33,275 nt of DNA from Candidatus Gastranaerophilales bacterium (lineage in GTDB: Bacteria > Cyanobacteriota > Vampirovibrionia > Gastranaerophilales > Gastranaerophilaceae): NCBI GenBank assembly GCA_900552525.1, contig UNSK01000021.1:1-33275 (forward strand), read 5' to 3'. The notes under the pieces were generated by a model. The model was not told the origin of the DNA. It did no database searches and saw nothing but the letters and a program-made list of their open reading frames with translations. This document shows positions 8,952 through 17,204 of this stretch, one piece after another; the stretch's first letter is position 1, and each line of letters opens with the position of its first letter. A program made the translations under genes and the position numbers.

Positions 8952-9848
8952 ATGAAGTGTGGTTTTGTAACAATATTAGGGCGTCCTAATGTTGGTAAAT
9001 CTACTCTTTTGAATCAGATACTCGGTCAGAAGATTGTAATAACAACAGACAAGGCGCAAACAACAAGAAAACGTATAAAGGGAATTTTAACAGACGACAA
9101 GGGACAAATAATTTTTGTAGATACCCCGGGAGTTCACCGCCCTTTAAATAAGCTGGGTGAATTTTTGCTGGATGAAGCGAAGGTTGCTGTTCCTGATGCA
9201 GATTTAGTTCTATTTCTTGTTGATGGCTCAGAGCCTGCTGGAAAAGGGGATAAATGGATTGCTGAAAATATTCTTAAAAATACAAATATTCCTATAATAC
9301 TTGTAATGAACAAAGTAGACAAAGTTAAAAATCAACAGACGATTGAAGAAAATTTGCTTTCATACAAGACCCTTTTTGATGAGAATGTACCGGTAATAAG
9401 AATTTCTGCAAAAACGGGGCGGAATAAAGATACGCTGCTCTCAAATATATTGAAAAAACTGCCTGATGGTGAAAAATTATACCCCGATGATATTGTTACA
9501 GAAGAGAGTATGCGATCAGTAACAGAAGAGATTATAAGAGAAAAAGTTTTGTTAAATACACAGGATGAAATCCCGCATTCTGTAGCGATAAAAGTTGAGA
9601 AGTATGAAGAAAGAGAAGATATTGATAGAATATTCGCAATAATTTATTGTGAACAAAAAAGTCAGAAAGGAATTCTGATAGGAAAAGGAGGAGCGCTTTT
9701 AAAGAAAATTGGTACAGAAGCCAGAATTGAGCTGGAAGCTATTACAGAAAAAAAGATTTATTTAAATCTGGAAGTTAAAGTAGAAAAAGATTGGAGAAAG
9801 AAGGATAATATCTTAAAAAATTTCGGATATAAATCTGACGGGGAATAG
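8952..9848 (+). CDS. era: GTPase Era
   Basis: Essential ribosome-assembly GTPase that binds the 3' end of 16S rRNA. The 298-aa length is typical. G1 GRPNVGKS is at 10-17, the switch I motif TTR at about 37-39, G3 DTPGVH at 57-62 and G4 NKVDK at about 117. The C-terminal KH domain has the GKGG loop in ILIGKGGALLKKIG. No ribosome-binding site precedes the ATG, and a strong -10 box ends six bases upstream, which suggests leaderless translation. The GH13 gene follows after 58 bases with its own strong RBS. Confidence 0.96.
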   Translation: MKCGFVTILGRPNVGKSTLLNQILGQKIVITTDKAQTTRKRIKGILTDDKGQIIFVDTPGVHRPLNKLGEFLLDEAKVAVPDADLVLFLVDGSEPAGKGDKWIAENILKNTNIPIILVMNKVDKVKNQQTIEENLLSYKTLFDENVPVIRISAKTGRNKDTLLSNILKKLPDGEKLYPDDIVTEESMRSVTEEIIREKVLLNTQDEIPHSVAIKVEKYEEREDIDRIFAIIYCEQKSQKGILIGKGGALLKKIGTEARIELEAITEKKIYLNLEVKVEKDWRKKDNILKNFGYKSDGE

Positions 9849-9906
9849 CAAAAAATTTTTTTATAGGTTTTATAGTAAATGTAAAGTGTGTGTAAGGAGA
9901 GGATGA

Positions 9907-12174
9907 ATGAAAATTCAAACGATTGGTCAGGAATTAAGAACAAGCAACAAACAAAATTACAACAGACAGCCGGCATTTAGAAGAAACTGGTCGGAGCATG
10001 TTAGCTGGGGTGCAAATTATGTAAAAGAAACAGGCAAGACAAATTTTAAACTGTTTTCTTTTCCTGATGCAAAGGCAGTATTCGTAGAAGTGGCAGGTAA
10101 AGTCGCTTCACATCTGGGTAATATCAGAGAACGCGTTGTGCAGGTTGTTGCAACGGCAGGTGCTGCTTTTACAATTGATAAAGTTTTATCAAAAGATGGT
10201 GATTCAACTGTTTATCAAATGGAGCATAAAGGCGCTGGAGTTTATGAAATAAACGATGTCAAAGCAAAACCTGAAGACAAATACCGCTATGTAGTTGTTG
10301 ATAAGAACAACAATGTTAATCTCGTAAAAGATCCTTATGCACGTAAACAAGAAGATATTCATGGCTGGAGTTCAATTTATAACAAAGATAACTATGAATG
10401 GAAAAATACCGATTGGCTAGAGGGTAAAGATTCCAGAAGAATAGTAAGAAAGCCAAACGAGCCGATGCGCGGACTTGATAAGCTTATTATTGATGAAATA
10501 AATATTCCTACTGTCAGTAAAGAAGGAACTTTTGCCGGTGCAAAAGCCCGCATAGATAAGATTGCTGAGCGCGGAGTTGCTACAGCAATTGAGATTATGC
10601 CTGTAGAGAATACATATTCAATGCAGTGGGGCTATGACGGCGTAGATAAATTTGCTGTAAATGAAAAACTTGGCGGGGCTGCAGGTTTAAAAGAGCTTAT
10701 CGACTATGCTCACGGCAAAGGGCTTAATGTGATTATGGATATGGTTCCAAATCATATGGGACCTGATGGGGATTATCTGGCACAAACCGGCCCTTATGAA
10801 AAAGGTTCCGGACAATTTGGCGGAGAGTTTAATTATGAAGGACGAAATAACCGTTATGTAAGGGACTGGATGGCTAATGCAGCTCTCTGGTGGGCAAATG
10901 AGTTTAAAGTAGATGGTCTTCGTCTTGATATGACAAAACTTTGTGGTTCTGATTATCTCTTAAAACAGGTTGTAACAGAGGTAAATGAACATAATCCTAA
11001 TGTCTTTACTATTGCAGAAGATGGACGTGAAAATAAAGAGTCTGTAACAAGATATGAAGACAGCAGAGTCAGCCATAAAGACGAATTGGACTTTATAGAT
11101 ACTCAGGTAGATTTTATATCAGAAAGAGGCTGGTACTCTACGCCGGGAAATATTGGCTTTGATAGTGAATGGGATTTTAGATTTATGAATACTATGAAAA
11201 ATGCTATTATTTCTTCCGGTGTTAACCTTTTAGATGATTTGGATAATAAAATTAAGGATTCCAGACACCGTGTAAAATATGTGATGAGTCATGACGAAAT
11301 TGGCAATTGGGATGGTACAAGATTAATTCCTAAAATTTTGGTTAGCCATTTAGGTTTGTATGATAAAACCAATGGTAATTCAGATGCTCAAAAAGGACAG
11401 AATGCTGCCAGATTAGGTCAGCAATTAGCTGAACTTATTGTATCAAAAGATTTTGGTGAAATGAGTGATGCAAAACTTACTGAATATGAGAAAAATATTG
11501 GTTTGAATACTTTTATACCAAAAGATGCGCTTATTGATGCATTCAAAACGGCTATTGCAAAACAAAAACTTGCTCAAGGTACTGTACTTACAACACCAGG
11601 ACCTAAAATGTATTTTCAGGGTGATGATGAAGCGGATTTATCTTACTTCAAATTCTTCAGAGAATTTTCGGATGAAAGAGCAGTAAGAGCAAAATCTGAT
11701 GATTTGAAAAATGGCATAGTTGCACAAAAAGGTTATGATACTCTTGTTGAAATTGCACGTCCGGATTCTATGCTGGGAAGGGTTAAGCCTGAAGGCCTTT
11801 TCAAAGATACACAAGAACAAATGGTTAAATTTAATAAAGATTTGAAGGCTTTAATTGACCGGATGCCTGTATTAACTAAAGGTAGTCTGATTAATACATA
11901 TAAAGATCATAATCATAATGTTCATGTACATCAGCTTAAGCTGGACAATGAAGAAGTTCTTGTTATAAAGAATTTTGGTCAGGGCTTCCACGATAAGAAC
12001 TATGAATACTATGGCTTCCCTCAGAACAGCAGATGGGAAGAAATATTCAATAGTGATAATTCGCTATACGGGGGCTCAGGTTATTCTAATTCAGGCAGAA
12101 AAGACATTGATAACTTTAACCAGCGCTTATCGCTTGCACCGAACAGCTTCCTTATTTTGAAAAAAGTAAATTAA
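9907..12174 (+). CDS. GH13 alpha-amylase-family enzyme, glycogen-branching-enzyme-like
   Basis: Probably acts on alpha-glucans. An N-terminal CBM48-like beta domain (about 45-150, FKLFSFPDAKAVFVEV to KDPYARK) precedes a GH13 barrel. The four conserved regions are region I DMVPNH (278-283), region II GLRLD with nucleophile Asp341, region III acid/base Glu371 in TIAEDG, and region IV SHDE with His462-Asp463. Family members with this order include GlgB and trehalohydrolases; branching enzyme is the best guess. The catalytic set is intact. An unusual insertion of about 100 residues follows region IV. The first 30 residues (Asn/Gln-rich, ending PAFRRN) look like an added tag. AAGGAGAGG lies 4 bases before the ATG, and a near-perfect terminator follows the stop. 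Confidence 0.88.
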   Translation: MKIQTIGQELRTSNKQNYNRQPAFRRNWSEHVSWGANYVKETGKTNFKLFSFPDAKAVFVEVAGKVASHLGNIRERVVQVVATAGAAFTIDKVLSKDGDSTVYQMEHKGAGVYEINDVKAKPEDKYRYVVVDKNNNVNLVKDPYARKQEDIHGWSSIYNKDNYEWKNTDWLEGKDSRRIVRKPNEPMRGLDKLIIDEINIPTVSKEGTFAGAKARIDKIAERGVATAIEIMPVENTYSMQWGYDGVDKFAVNEKLGGAAGLKELIDYAHGKGLNVIMDMVPNHMGPDGDYLAQTGPYEKGSGQFGGEFNYEGRNNRYVRDWMANAALWWANEFKVDGLRLDMTKLCGSDYLLKQVVTEVNEHNPNVFTIAEDGRENKESVTRYEDSRVSHKDELDFIDTQVDFISERGWYSTPGNIGFDSEWDFRFMNTMKNAIISSGVNLLDDLDNKIKDSRHRVKYVMSHDEIGNWDGTRLIPKILVSHLGLYDKTNGNSDAQKGQNAARLGQQLAELIVSKDFGEMSDAKLTEYEKNIGLNTFIPKDALIDAFKTAIAKQKLAQGTVLTTPGPKMYFQGDDEADLSYFKFFREFSDERAVRAKSDDLKNGIVAQKGYDTLVEIARPDSMLGRVKPEGLFKDTQEQMVKFNKDLKALIDRMPVLTKGSLINTYKDHNHNVHVHQLKLDNEEVLVIKNFGQGFHDKNYEYYGFPQNSRWEEIFNSDNSLYGGSGYSNSGRKDIDNFNQRLSLAPNSFLILKKVN

Positions 12175-12179
12175 TTCCA

Positions 12180-12213
12180 AAATGGCTACGATTTATATAA
12201 ATCGTAGCCATTT
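12180..12213 (+). terminator. intrinsic terminator after the GH13 gene
   Basis: A perfect 16-bp inverted repeat (arms 12180-12195 and 12198-12213, GGCTACGATT against AATCGTAGCC at its core) starts 6 bases after the stop codon. It is followed by ACTTTTG, so the U-run is short and interrupted. The stem is unusually long. Confidence 0.75.
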
Positions 12214-12257
12214 ACTTTTGTATTGTTCGTGTTAACATAATTACAAAGGACAAAAAG

Positions 12258-12335
12258 ATGACATATTATTTTATTGCAAAACATCATCATACTCATACAA
12301 ACCCGAAAGGGCTTGGAGTTTTGATGCTTCTCTGA
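12258..12335 (+). CDS. candidate His-rich leader peptide, 25 aa
   Basis: A short ORF with a good ribosome site (AAAGGA ending 7 bases before the ATG). The peptide begins MTYYFIAK and continues HHHTHTNPKGLGVLMLL. Four His codons fall within five residues (9-13), as in amino-acid-biosynthesis leader peptides. Its second half lies inside an RNA hairpin (12302-12364), and it precedes an unknown membrane protein rather than his genes. It could be a regulatory leader peptide or a chance ORF; coding is not proved. Confidence 0.4.
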   Translation: MTYYFIAKHHHTHTNPKGLGVLMLL

Positions 12336-12364
12336 AATTAACTCCTAAAAACGGCTCTTTCGGG
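12302..12364 (+). promoter_or_regulatory. structured leader RNA upstream of the 408-aa gene
   Basis: Outer stem CCCGAAAGGGC (12302-12312) pairs with GCTCTTTCGGG (12354-12364): 11 pairs including one G-U. Inside it GGAGTT (12315-12320) pairs with AACTCC (12340-12345). CTCCT (12342-12346) is also complementary to the AGGAG ribosome site of the next gene (12395-12399), so two exclusive folds are possible. No U-run follows, so it is not an intrinsic terminator. It matches no riboswitch class I know. Confidence 0.5.
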
Positions 12365-12409
12365 ATATAAGAGAGGTTAGTAAAGAGTACGAAAAGGAGA
12401 ATTTAAAAA

Positions 12410-13636
12410 ATGTCATTAGTCAATATAATTTCAGCAGTAGGAAACAACTCAAGTGTTTATCCCTTGATTGTCCGTGACTGTGGTATTGAAGTTCCTACCA
12501 AAATAGCCATGACTTACAACCAAAATTTGAAAGACTCAAAGCAGATGGCAAATAATGCTTTGAGAGAACGTTTGATAGATGAGTACGGCACATCTATTGT
12601 CTGGCTTGGCGGTATACCTTTAATGAATGCTGTTGCTGATTGGGGAATAAAAAAACTCGGTTATGATCCAAAGGTAAATGTTAGTTTGCTGAAAGAAAAT
12701 GGAAAACAGGGACTTAAATACAATATAGAAAAATTTAAAAATCTTGCACCTGATGAAGTAAAATCAATGGAGAAGGTTTTGAAAAATAAATCTACTTATC
12801 AGAAACTTCTTGCAGGTAAGTTTGTTTTATCTACAGCAATCCCGATTGCAATTATGGGGTATTACCTTCCAAAATTTAATTTTGCACTGACTGACAAACT
12901 GCGTAAAAAGCAGGAAGCTGTAAAACCGATTGTTCAAGATACTCTAATAGCAGCAAAAAGATTTGAAACGGGAGAAAACCCTTCATTTAAAGGTCTGTCA
13001 TCGACTCTTGCAAATATGTCAACAGTAAATAAGATGGCAATTACTGATGGCGGGCTGACTGTTGGAAGGGTAGGAACCGCCAGAAATAAGTATGAAAAAA
13101 TGGAAAACGGGTTCAAGATGTCAATGATGATGTTTTTAAACTTTATTGCTCCTATATGGATAGCAAAAGGGCTCGACAATCTTTCCGGAAAATTGTTCAA
13201 TACAAATGTTAATCTTGATCCTATGCTTCTTGCTGACAAACAGTTTGTAAAGGAAATAAAGGATGGAAGTCTGCAAATCCCAGAAAGTAATTATATTGAA
13301 TACCTTGATAAAAATCCTGATTCAAAAATTTCTAAATTATGTGAAAAATATTGCGGAGTGAAGTATTTAAAAAACAGAGTGAGAGATCCGAGAGAATTTG
13401 TAGATGAGAAAAAGATTGGAAAGTTTTTAGATGAGCTGAGAAAGTTTTCCAAAGAAGCAGCTGCCTCAGGTAATGTTGATAAGTATGCCAAAAAAGCTTT
13501 AAAAGTAAAATCGGCAAATATTCTTGCTAATGTTGGTATAAGCAGCTTCCTGCTTGCAGCAGTATTACCGAAAGTAACATTTATCTTGAGAAAGAAAGTT
13601 ACAGGTTCCGATGCTGAACCGGGACTAATGGCGTAA
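12410..13636 (+). CDS. unknown membrane protein, 408 aa
   Basis: No characterised domain recognised. Hydrophobic segments lie at about 138-157 (VLSTAIPIAIMGYYLP), 237-257 (SMMMFLNFIAPIWIAKGL) and 370-394 (LANVGISSFLLAAVLPKVTF), consistent with an integral membrane protein. It has no cleavable signal peptide. An internal NPSFKG motif occurs at about 190-195. I recall similar sequences in Gastranaerophilales genomes annotated only as hypothetical. AGGAG lies 10 bases before the ATG and may be masked by the upstream leader fold. Its 3' end overlaps the convergent radical SAM gene by 12 bases. Confidence 0.85.
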   Translation: MSLVNIISAVGNNSSVYPLIVRDCGIEVPTKIAMTYNQNLKDSKQMANNALRERLIDEYGTSIVWLGGIPLMNAVADWGIKKLGYDPKVNVSLLKENGKQGLKYNIEKFKNLAPDEVKSMEKVLKNKSTYQKLLAGKFVLSTAIPIAIMGYYLPKFNFALTDKLRKKQEAVKPIVQDTLIAAKRFETGENPSFKGLSSTLANMSTVNKMAITDGGLTVGRVGTARNKYEKMENGFKMSMMMFLNFIAPIWIAKGLDNLSGKLFNTNVNLDPMLLADKQFVKEIKDGSLQIPESNYIEYLDKNPDSKISKLCEKYCGVKYLKNRVRDPREFVDEKKIGKFLDELRKFSKEAAASGNVDKYAKKALKVKSANILANVGISSFLLAAVLPKVTFILRKKVTGSDAEPGLMA

Positions 13637-15022
13637 CAGGTTAATTCCTGCTTTAAAGTAGTTTTTAAATTCTGAAAAGCTTCTTAATGAGAGAAGTGTT
13701 TTTAGAATAAATTTCGGACGCAGATAAAAACGTCTTACTGCGAGTTTGTGAAGTTCAAAAATTCTTTCTTTGCTAAGCTCATGTGACTTAACAACCGGTG
13801 CGTAATAAGCACTTTTGAAATCCATATTCCCTTCAGCCAAACGATTAAGCATTGCATATGCAAAAAACTTTGTTCCCGGAAGAGGTGTGGCAGTGTAAAA
13901 ACTTATAAAATTACTATCAAGTTCGATTGCAAATTTAATCGTTTCTTCAACAGTTTCCTCCGTTTCCCACGGAAGCCCGATAACAAAATAATTATAAATC
14001 TTTATCTTGTTCTTTTTTAAAATTTTTACAGTATTTCTAATATCGTCAAGCGTAATTTTCTTACCAATATTGTCAAGCATTTTCTGTGAACCGCTTTCCA
14101 CCCCTATACTTACCAGTCTGCATCCTGATTTGTACATAATAGCGGCCATTTCATCATCCATTGTATCGGCTCGAGTATTTGACGACCACGTGATTTTTAG
14201 TCCGCTTTCAATAATTTTGTTGCAAAGATTGAGGGTCCATTCCCTGTTAAAGTTAAAAATATCAGACCAGAAAAGGAAGTTCCTGATATTATATTTTTCA
14301 ACACATTCTTTGATTTCTGCAATAATGTTTTCAGCAGATCGAACTCTAACTTTTGGACCTGAAACCGGTGTTGCAAGACAGAAAAAGCAATGGAAAGGAC
14401 AGCCGCGTGCAACCTTAATTACAGCCTGAACTTTGCCATTATCAGGACGGGTATAAATTGAGTTATTAACCAGATGCCTTGCAGGAAAAGGAAGTGAATC
14501 AAGATTTTCTATAAAAGGGCGTTTTTCTGTTTTTTCAGCCTGAAAATTCTCGCGATAGCAAATTCCTAAAATTTCATTATTGGGAACCCCGTTTAAAATG
14601 TCACGTAAAGTAAATTCAGCTTCTCCGATAATAACATAATCAAGAAAAGTGTTTTCATATATTGCATTAGCATTGTAAGTTAAAAACGGCGCGCCTTTAA
14701 CAATTGTGCAAAGTCCTGGCAAAGCTTCTTTAGCTTTTCTAACCCAGTCCATATCAGAAATAAAAGTCGGCGTTGCAATGTTTACAACCAGAAAATGCGG
14801 TTGGAACTCTTTAAGTTCTTTTATAAAATCACCACCCTGACTGTAATCTTTAATTTTAGCTTCAAATCCGCAGGATTCAGCGATTGCTGCAAGATACATT
14901 AAATCCGTAGGCGGAAGCGGTGGAATTACAAGTAAATCTTCCGTAGGCTGCTGGCATCTGTCCTCGCGGTTTAAAACCGGTGAAGGCGGGTAAATAAGAA
15001 ATACTTTACCTTTATTACCCAT
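13625..15022 (-). CDS. B12-binding-domain radical SAM protein
   Basis: The N-terminal cobalamin-binding-type Rossmann domain covers about residues 5-145 (PPLPPTDLMYLAAIAESCGF, then FLVVNIATPTFISD). It is followed by a radical SAM core with the CX3CX2C cluster ligands Cys208, Cys212 and Cys215 in ARGCPFHCFFC. The classic B12 motif DxHxxG is not seen, as in many members of the BchE/HpnJ-like class. Such enzymes perform methylations or rearrangements in lipid, pigment and antibiotic pathways; the substrate here is unknown. It overlaps the end of the upstream transporter gene by eight bases and has its own GGAAAGGG site 3 bases before the ATG, so the two are cotranscribed. Confidence 0.9.
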   Translation of the reverse strand: MGNKGKVFLIYPPSPVLNREDRCQQPTEDLLVIPPLPPTDLMYLAAIAESCGFEAKIKDYSQGGDFIKELKEFQPHFLVVNIATPTFISDMDWVRKAKEALPGLCTIVKGAPFLTYNANAIYENTFLDYVIIGEAEFTLRDILNGVPNNEILGICYRENFQAEKTEKRPFIENLDSLPFPARHLVNNSIYTRPDNGKVQAVIKVARGCPFHCFFCLATPVSGPKVRVRSAENIIAEIKECVEKYNIRNFLFWSDIFNFNREWTLNLCNKIIESGLKITWSSNTRADTMDDEMAAIMYKSGCRLVSIGVESGSQKMLDNIGKKITLDDIRNTVKILKKNKIKIYNYFVIGLPWETEETVEETIKFAIELDSNFISFYTATPLPGTKFFAYAMLNRLAEGNMDFKSAYYAPVVKSHELSKERIFELHKLAVRRFYLRPKFILKTLLSLRSFSEFKNYFKAGINLLRH

Positions 15023-16388
15023 TAACCCTTTCCTTTACTCTTGATGCAATAATTGATGCGGTAATTAAGCACGCTGCACCAATGAAGAAAGTATATTCCC
15101 AGTGGTAGTTTACGCCTCCTATTACATTGTAGCTGCATCTGTTAATAATCCATGAAACCAGAGTACATACAAAAACTTGCGGACCTGCTATAAAGATGTT
15201 GAATATTCCCATAACAGAACCTTCTGTACCCGGTTTGATATACTCAGAAAGCATTGCAAAAGGCAAGGCACAAATACTTGCCCAGCCTATACCTGAAATC
15301 GCCATAAGAAGAGCAACCAGTTTTACATTTGTTGTAAACAATGCCATTCCAAGAAAAGCTAATGCCATTGAAAGCATTGAAATAATATGAACTTTTTTGT
15401 TGCCGTATTTTACAGACAAAACTCCGATAGGAATTGCAACAATGAAACATACAAGATTGAATATAGCAAAACATATTGATGAAAAATTTGTTCCGGCAAG
15501 AACGGCAGAATCGTAGCTTGATTTGACTATTTCTGATACGTCAGAAAGATCCGGTACTCCAAATACAGTATGTACACAGTATTGTGTAAAATAAATCATC
15601 ATACACATATTACCAATCCAGGTAAAGAACTGCATCCAGCAAATTTTTCCTACTTCCGGAGAGAGAGCAAAAAATTCTTTTAAAGATTTAATGAAATCGA
15701 ATTTTTCAGCCTGAGCACCTTCTTTTGGCTGATATCTGCGTTCTTTAATAGCCATACAAGTCCACAGCATACCCAGTGAGAAAGCTAATGCAGCCATAAT
15801 AAATTGTGCGTTGATAGACATCTGATAATTAAAAGCCCATTTTAAAAATGGTGCAGTACCTGCTGCTACAACCGAACCTAAGCCGATTGCAAGACTTATG
15901 TATGAGTTTGCAATCGAGTGTTGTTCCGGAGGAACAACATCCGGTACAAGAGCTCTATAAGGTCCTTGTGCAATATTAACACAGGCATCAAGAATCCAAA
16001 TCATAACTGCTGCAAAAAATAAAGCAGCTAAATCCGGAAGTTTAATATGCAGTGTGGAAGCAATAAAGTTAGTAATAAGCTCAGAATTTGGAAGTGCCCA
16101 TAAAGCTATAGCAGATAGAAGTGCGCCGCCTAAAAGGTATGGGCGTCTTCTTCCGAAAGGAGAAGTTGTTTTATCGCTCAATGCACCAATTAAGGGCTGA
16201 ACAACCATTCCTGTAAACGGTCCTGCAAGCCAGATTAAACCGAATAAAAATGGAGAAGCTCCTAAGTCTTCTGTTACCGGTCCTGATAGGATAATTCGCA
16301 TCTGCCATGCAAATTGCAGACCAAAAAATCCAAGTGCAAAACTTAGAAATTTTGCAGTATTAAACTTTTTTAAAGCGTTTTCTTCCAT
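15015..16388 (-). CDS. SLC45/GPH-like MFS transporter (probable disaccharide:cation symporter)
   Basis: A 457-aa protein with about 12 hydrophobic segments. The N-terminal pattern GFFGLQFAWQMR, IWLAGPFTGMVVQPLIGALSD and FGRRRPY is diagnostic of the SLC45/sucrose-transporter branch of the major facilitator superfamily, which moves sucrose or maltose with protons. The reading frame is open 19 codons further upstream, but GGGAGAG lies 5 bases before the ATG at 16388, so I place the start there. It lies between rph (53-base gap) and the radical SAM gene (overlap). The nearby GH13 enzyme makes an alpha-glucoside substrate plausible, but this is inference. Confidence 0.88.
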   Translation of the reverse strand: MEENALKKFNTAKFLSFALGFFGLQFAWQMRIILSGPVTEDLGASPFLFGLIWLAGPFTGMVVQPLIGALSDKTTSPFGRRRPYLLGGALLSAIALWALPNSELITNFIASTLHIKLPDLAALFFAAVMIWILDACVNIAQGPYRALVPDVVPPEQHSIANSYISLAIGLGSVVAAGTAPFLKWAFNYQMSINAQFIMAALAFSLGMLWTCMAIKERRYQPKEGAQAEKFDFIKSLKEFFALSPEVGKICWMQFFTWIGNMCMMIYFTQYCVHTVFGVPDLSDVSEIVKSSYDSAVLAGTNFSSICFAIFNLVCFIVAIPIGVLSVKYGNKKVHIISMLSMALAFLGMALFTTNVKLVALLMAISGIGWASICALPFAMLSEYIKPGTEGSVMGIFNIFIAGPQVFVCTLVSWIINRCSYNVIGGVNYHWEYTFFIGAACLITASIIASRVKERVNG

Positions 16389-16441
16389 GTTATCTCTCCC
16401 ACACATCTGTATTATAAGTTTACAAGTAACAGAAACTATCG

Positions 16442-17137
16442 TCAATACATTTTGATTATTTTATCTATCCCTGATTTAGCAGTATTGAACAGTTCAATCA
16501 TTCTTTCAAATTCATATGGTTCACCTTCGGAAGTTGTTTGAAAATCAACAATTTTTCCGCTTGCAGTAAGTACTACATTAGAGTCAACCTGTGCGTGAGA
16601 GTCTTCTGTATAATTCAAATCCAGTTTTATTTCTCCATCAACAATGCCTATTGAAATAGCTGCAATCGGTTCAATAATAGGGTTTTCTTGTAAATCACCG
16701 GATTCTAGGAGTTTGTTGACAGCATCTCTTAGAGCAAGGAATCCTCCGCAAATACTTGCCGTTCTTGTGCCGCCGTCAGCCTGAATAACATCAGCATCAA
16801 TAGTGATTGTCATCTTTGACATTTTTTCTAAATCGACACAGGCTCTCAGGCTTCTGCCAATAAGTCTTTGGATTTCTTGAGTTCGTCCGGATAATTTTTC
16901 TCGTTCTCTTTTACAGCGTGTGTTTGTTGATGCTGGAAGAAGGGAGTATTCTGCAGTTACCCAGCCTCTGTTGTCTTCTTCATCCATCCATTTAGGTTTC
17001 TTAAGCTCAACAGATGCTGTCACTATAACTTTTGTATCACCAAATTCTACAAGAACTGAACCTAGGGCGTGTTTTGTAAAACTATGGGTGAATTTAATTT
17101 CTCTAAGCTGGTTATTTTCTCTTCCATCTAATCTCAT
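16442..17137 (-). CDS. rph: ribonuclease PH
   Basis: Phosphorolytic 3'-to-5' exoribonuclease that trims tRNA precursors. It has 231 aa, close to the usual 235-240. Hallmarks are MRLDGRENNQLR at the start, GSVLVEFGDTKVIVTASVE, the RLIGRSLRACVDL block, the phosphate-binding and catalytic region TITIDADVIQADGGTRTASI, and DLNYTEDSHAQVD. The frame is open upstream to 17455, but that extension crosses the preceding terminator and another gene. GGAGGAG ending 6 bases before the ATG at 17137 decides the start. It heads the rph, transporter, radical SAM operon. Confidence 0.95.
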   Translation of the reverse strand: MRLDGRENNQLREIKFTHSFTKHALGSVLVEFGDTKVIVTASVELKKPKWMDEEDNRGWVTAEYSLLPASTNTRCKREREKLSGRTQEIQRLIGRSLRACVDLEKMSKMTITIDADVIQADGGTRTASICGGFLALRDAVNKLLESGDLQENPIIEPIAAISIGIVDGEIKLDLNYTEDSHAQVDSNVVLTASGKIVDFQTTSEGEPYEFERMIELFNTAKSGIDKIIKMY

Positions 17138-17159
17138 AAAATACTCCTCCTTGAGCTCT

Positions 17160-17165
17160 ATTATA
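17160..17165 (-). promoter_or_regulatory. possible -10 box of rph
   Basis: On the minus strand a perfect TATAAT lies 22 bases before the rph ATG. A -35 box would fall inside the preceding terminator hairpin and is not recognisable, so this is tentative. Confidence 0.35.
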
Positions 17166-17169
17166 TAAT

Positions 17170-17199
17170 AAAAGACCCTCTTTTTATAGAGGGTCTTTT
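17170..17199 (-). terminator. intrinsic terminator of the 554-aa gene
   Basis: An 11-bp perfect stem (AAAAGACCCTC at 17170-17180 against GAGGGTCTTTT at 17189-17199) with an 8-base loop. On the minus strand it is followed by TTTTATTATA. It lies six bases past the stop codon at 17205. Confidence 0.85.
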
Positions 17200-17204
17200 T
17201 ATTT

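Noticed and set aside
12258..12364. Classical his-type transcription attenuator
   Set aside because: The hairpins are not followed by a U-run and no histidine gene lies downstream, so only translational control is considered.
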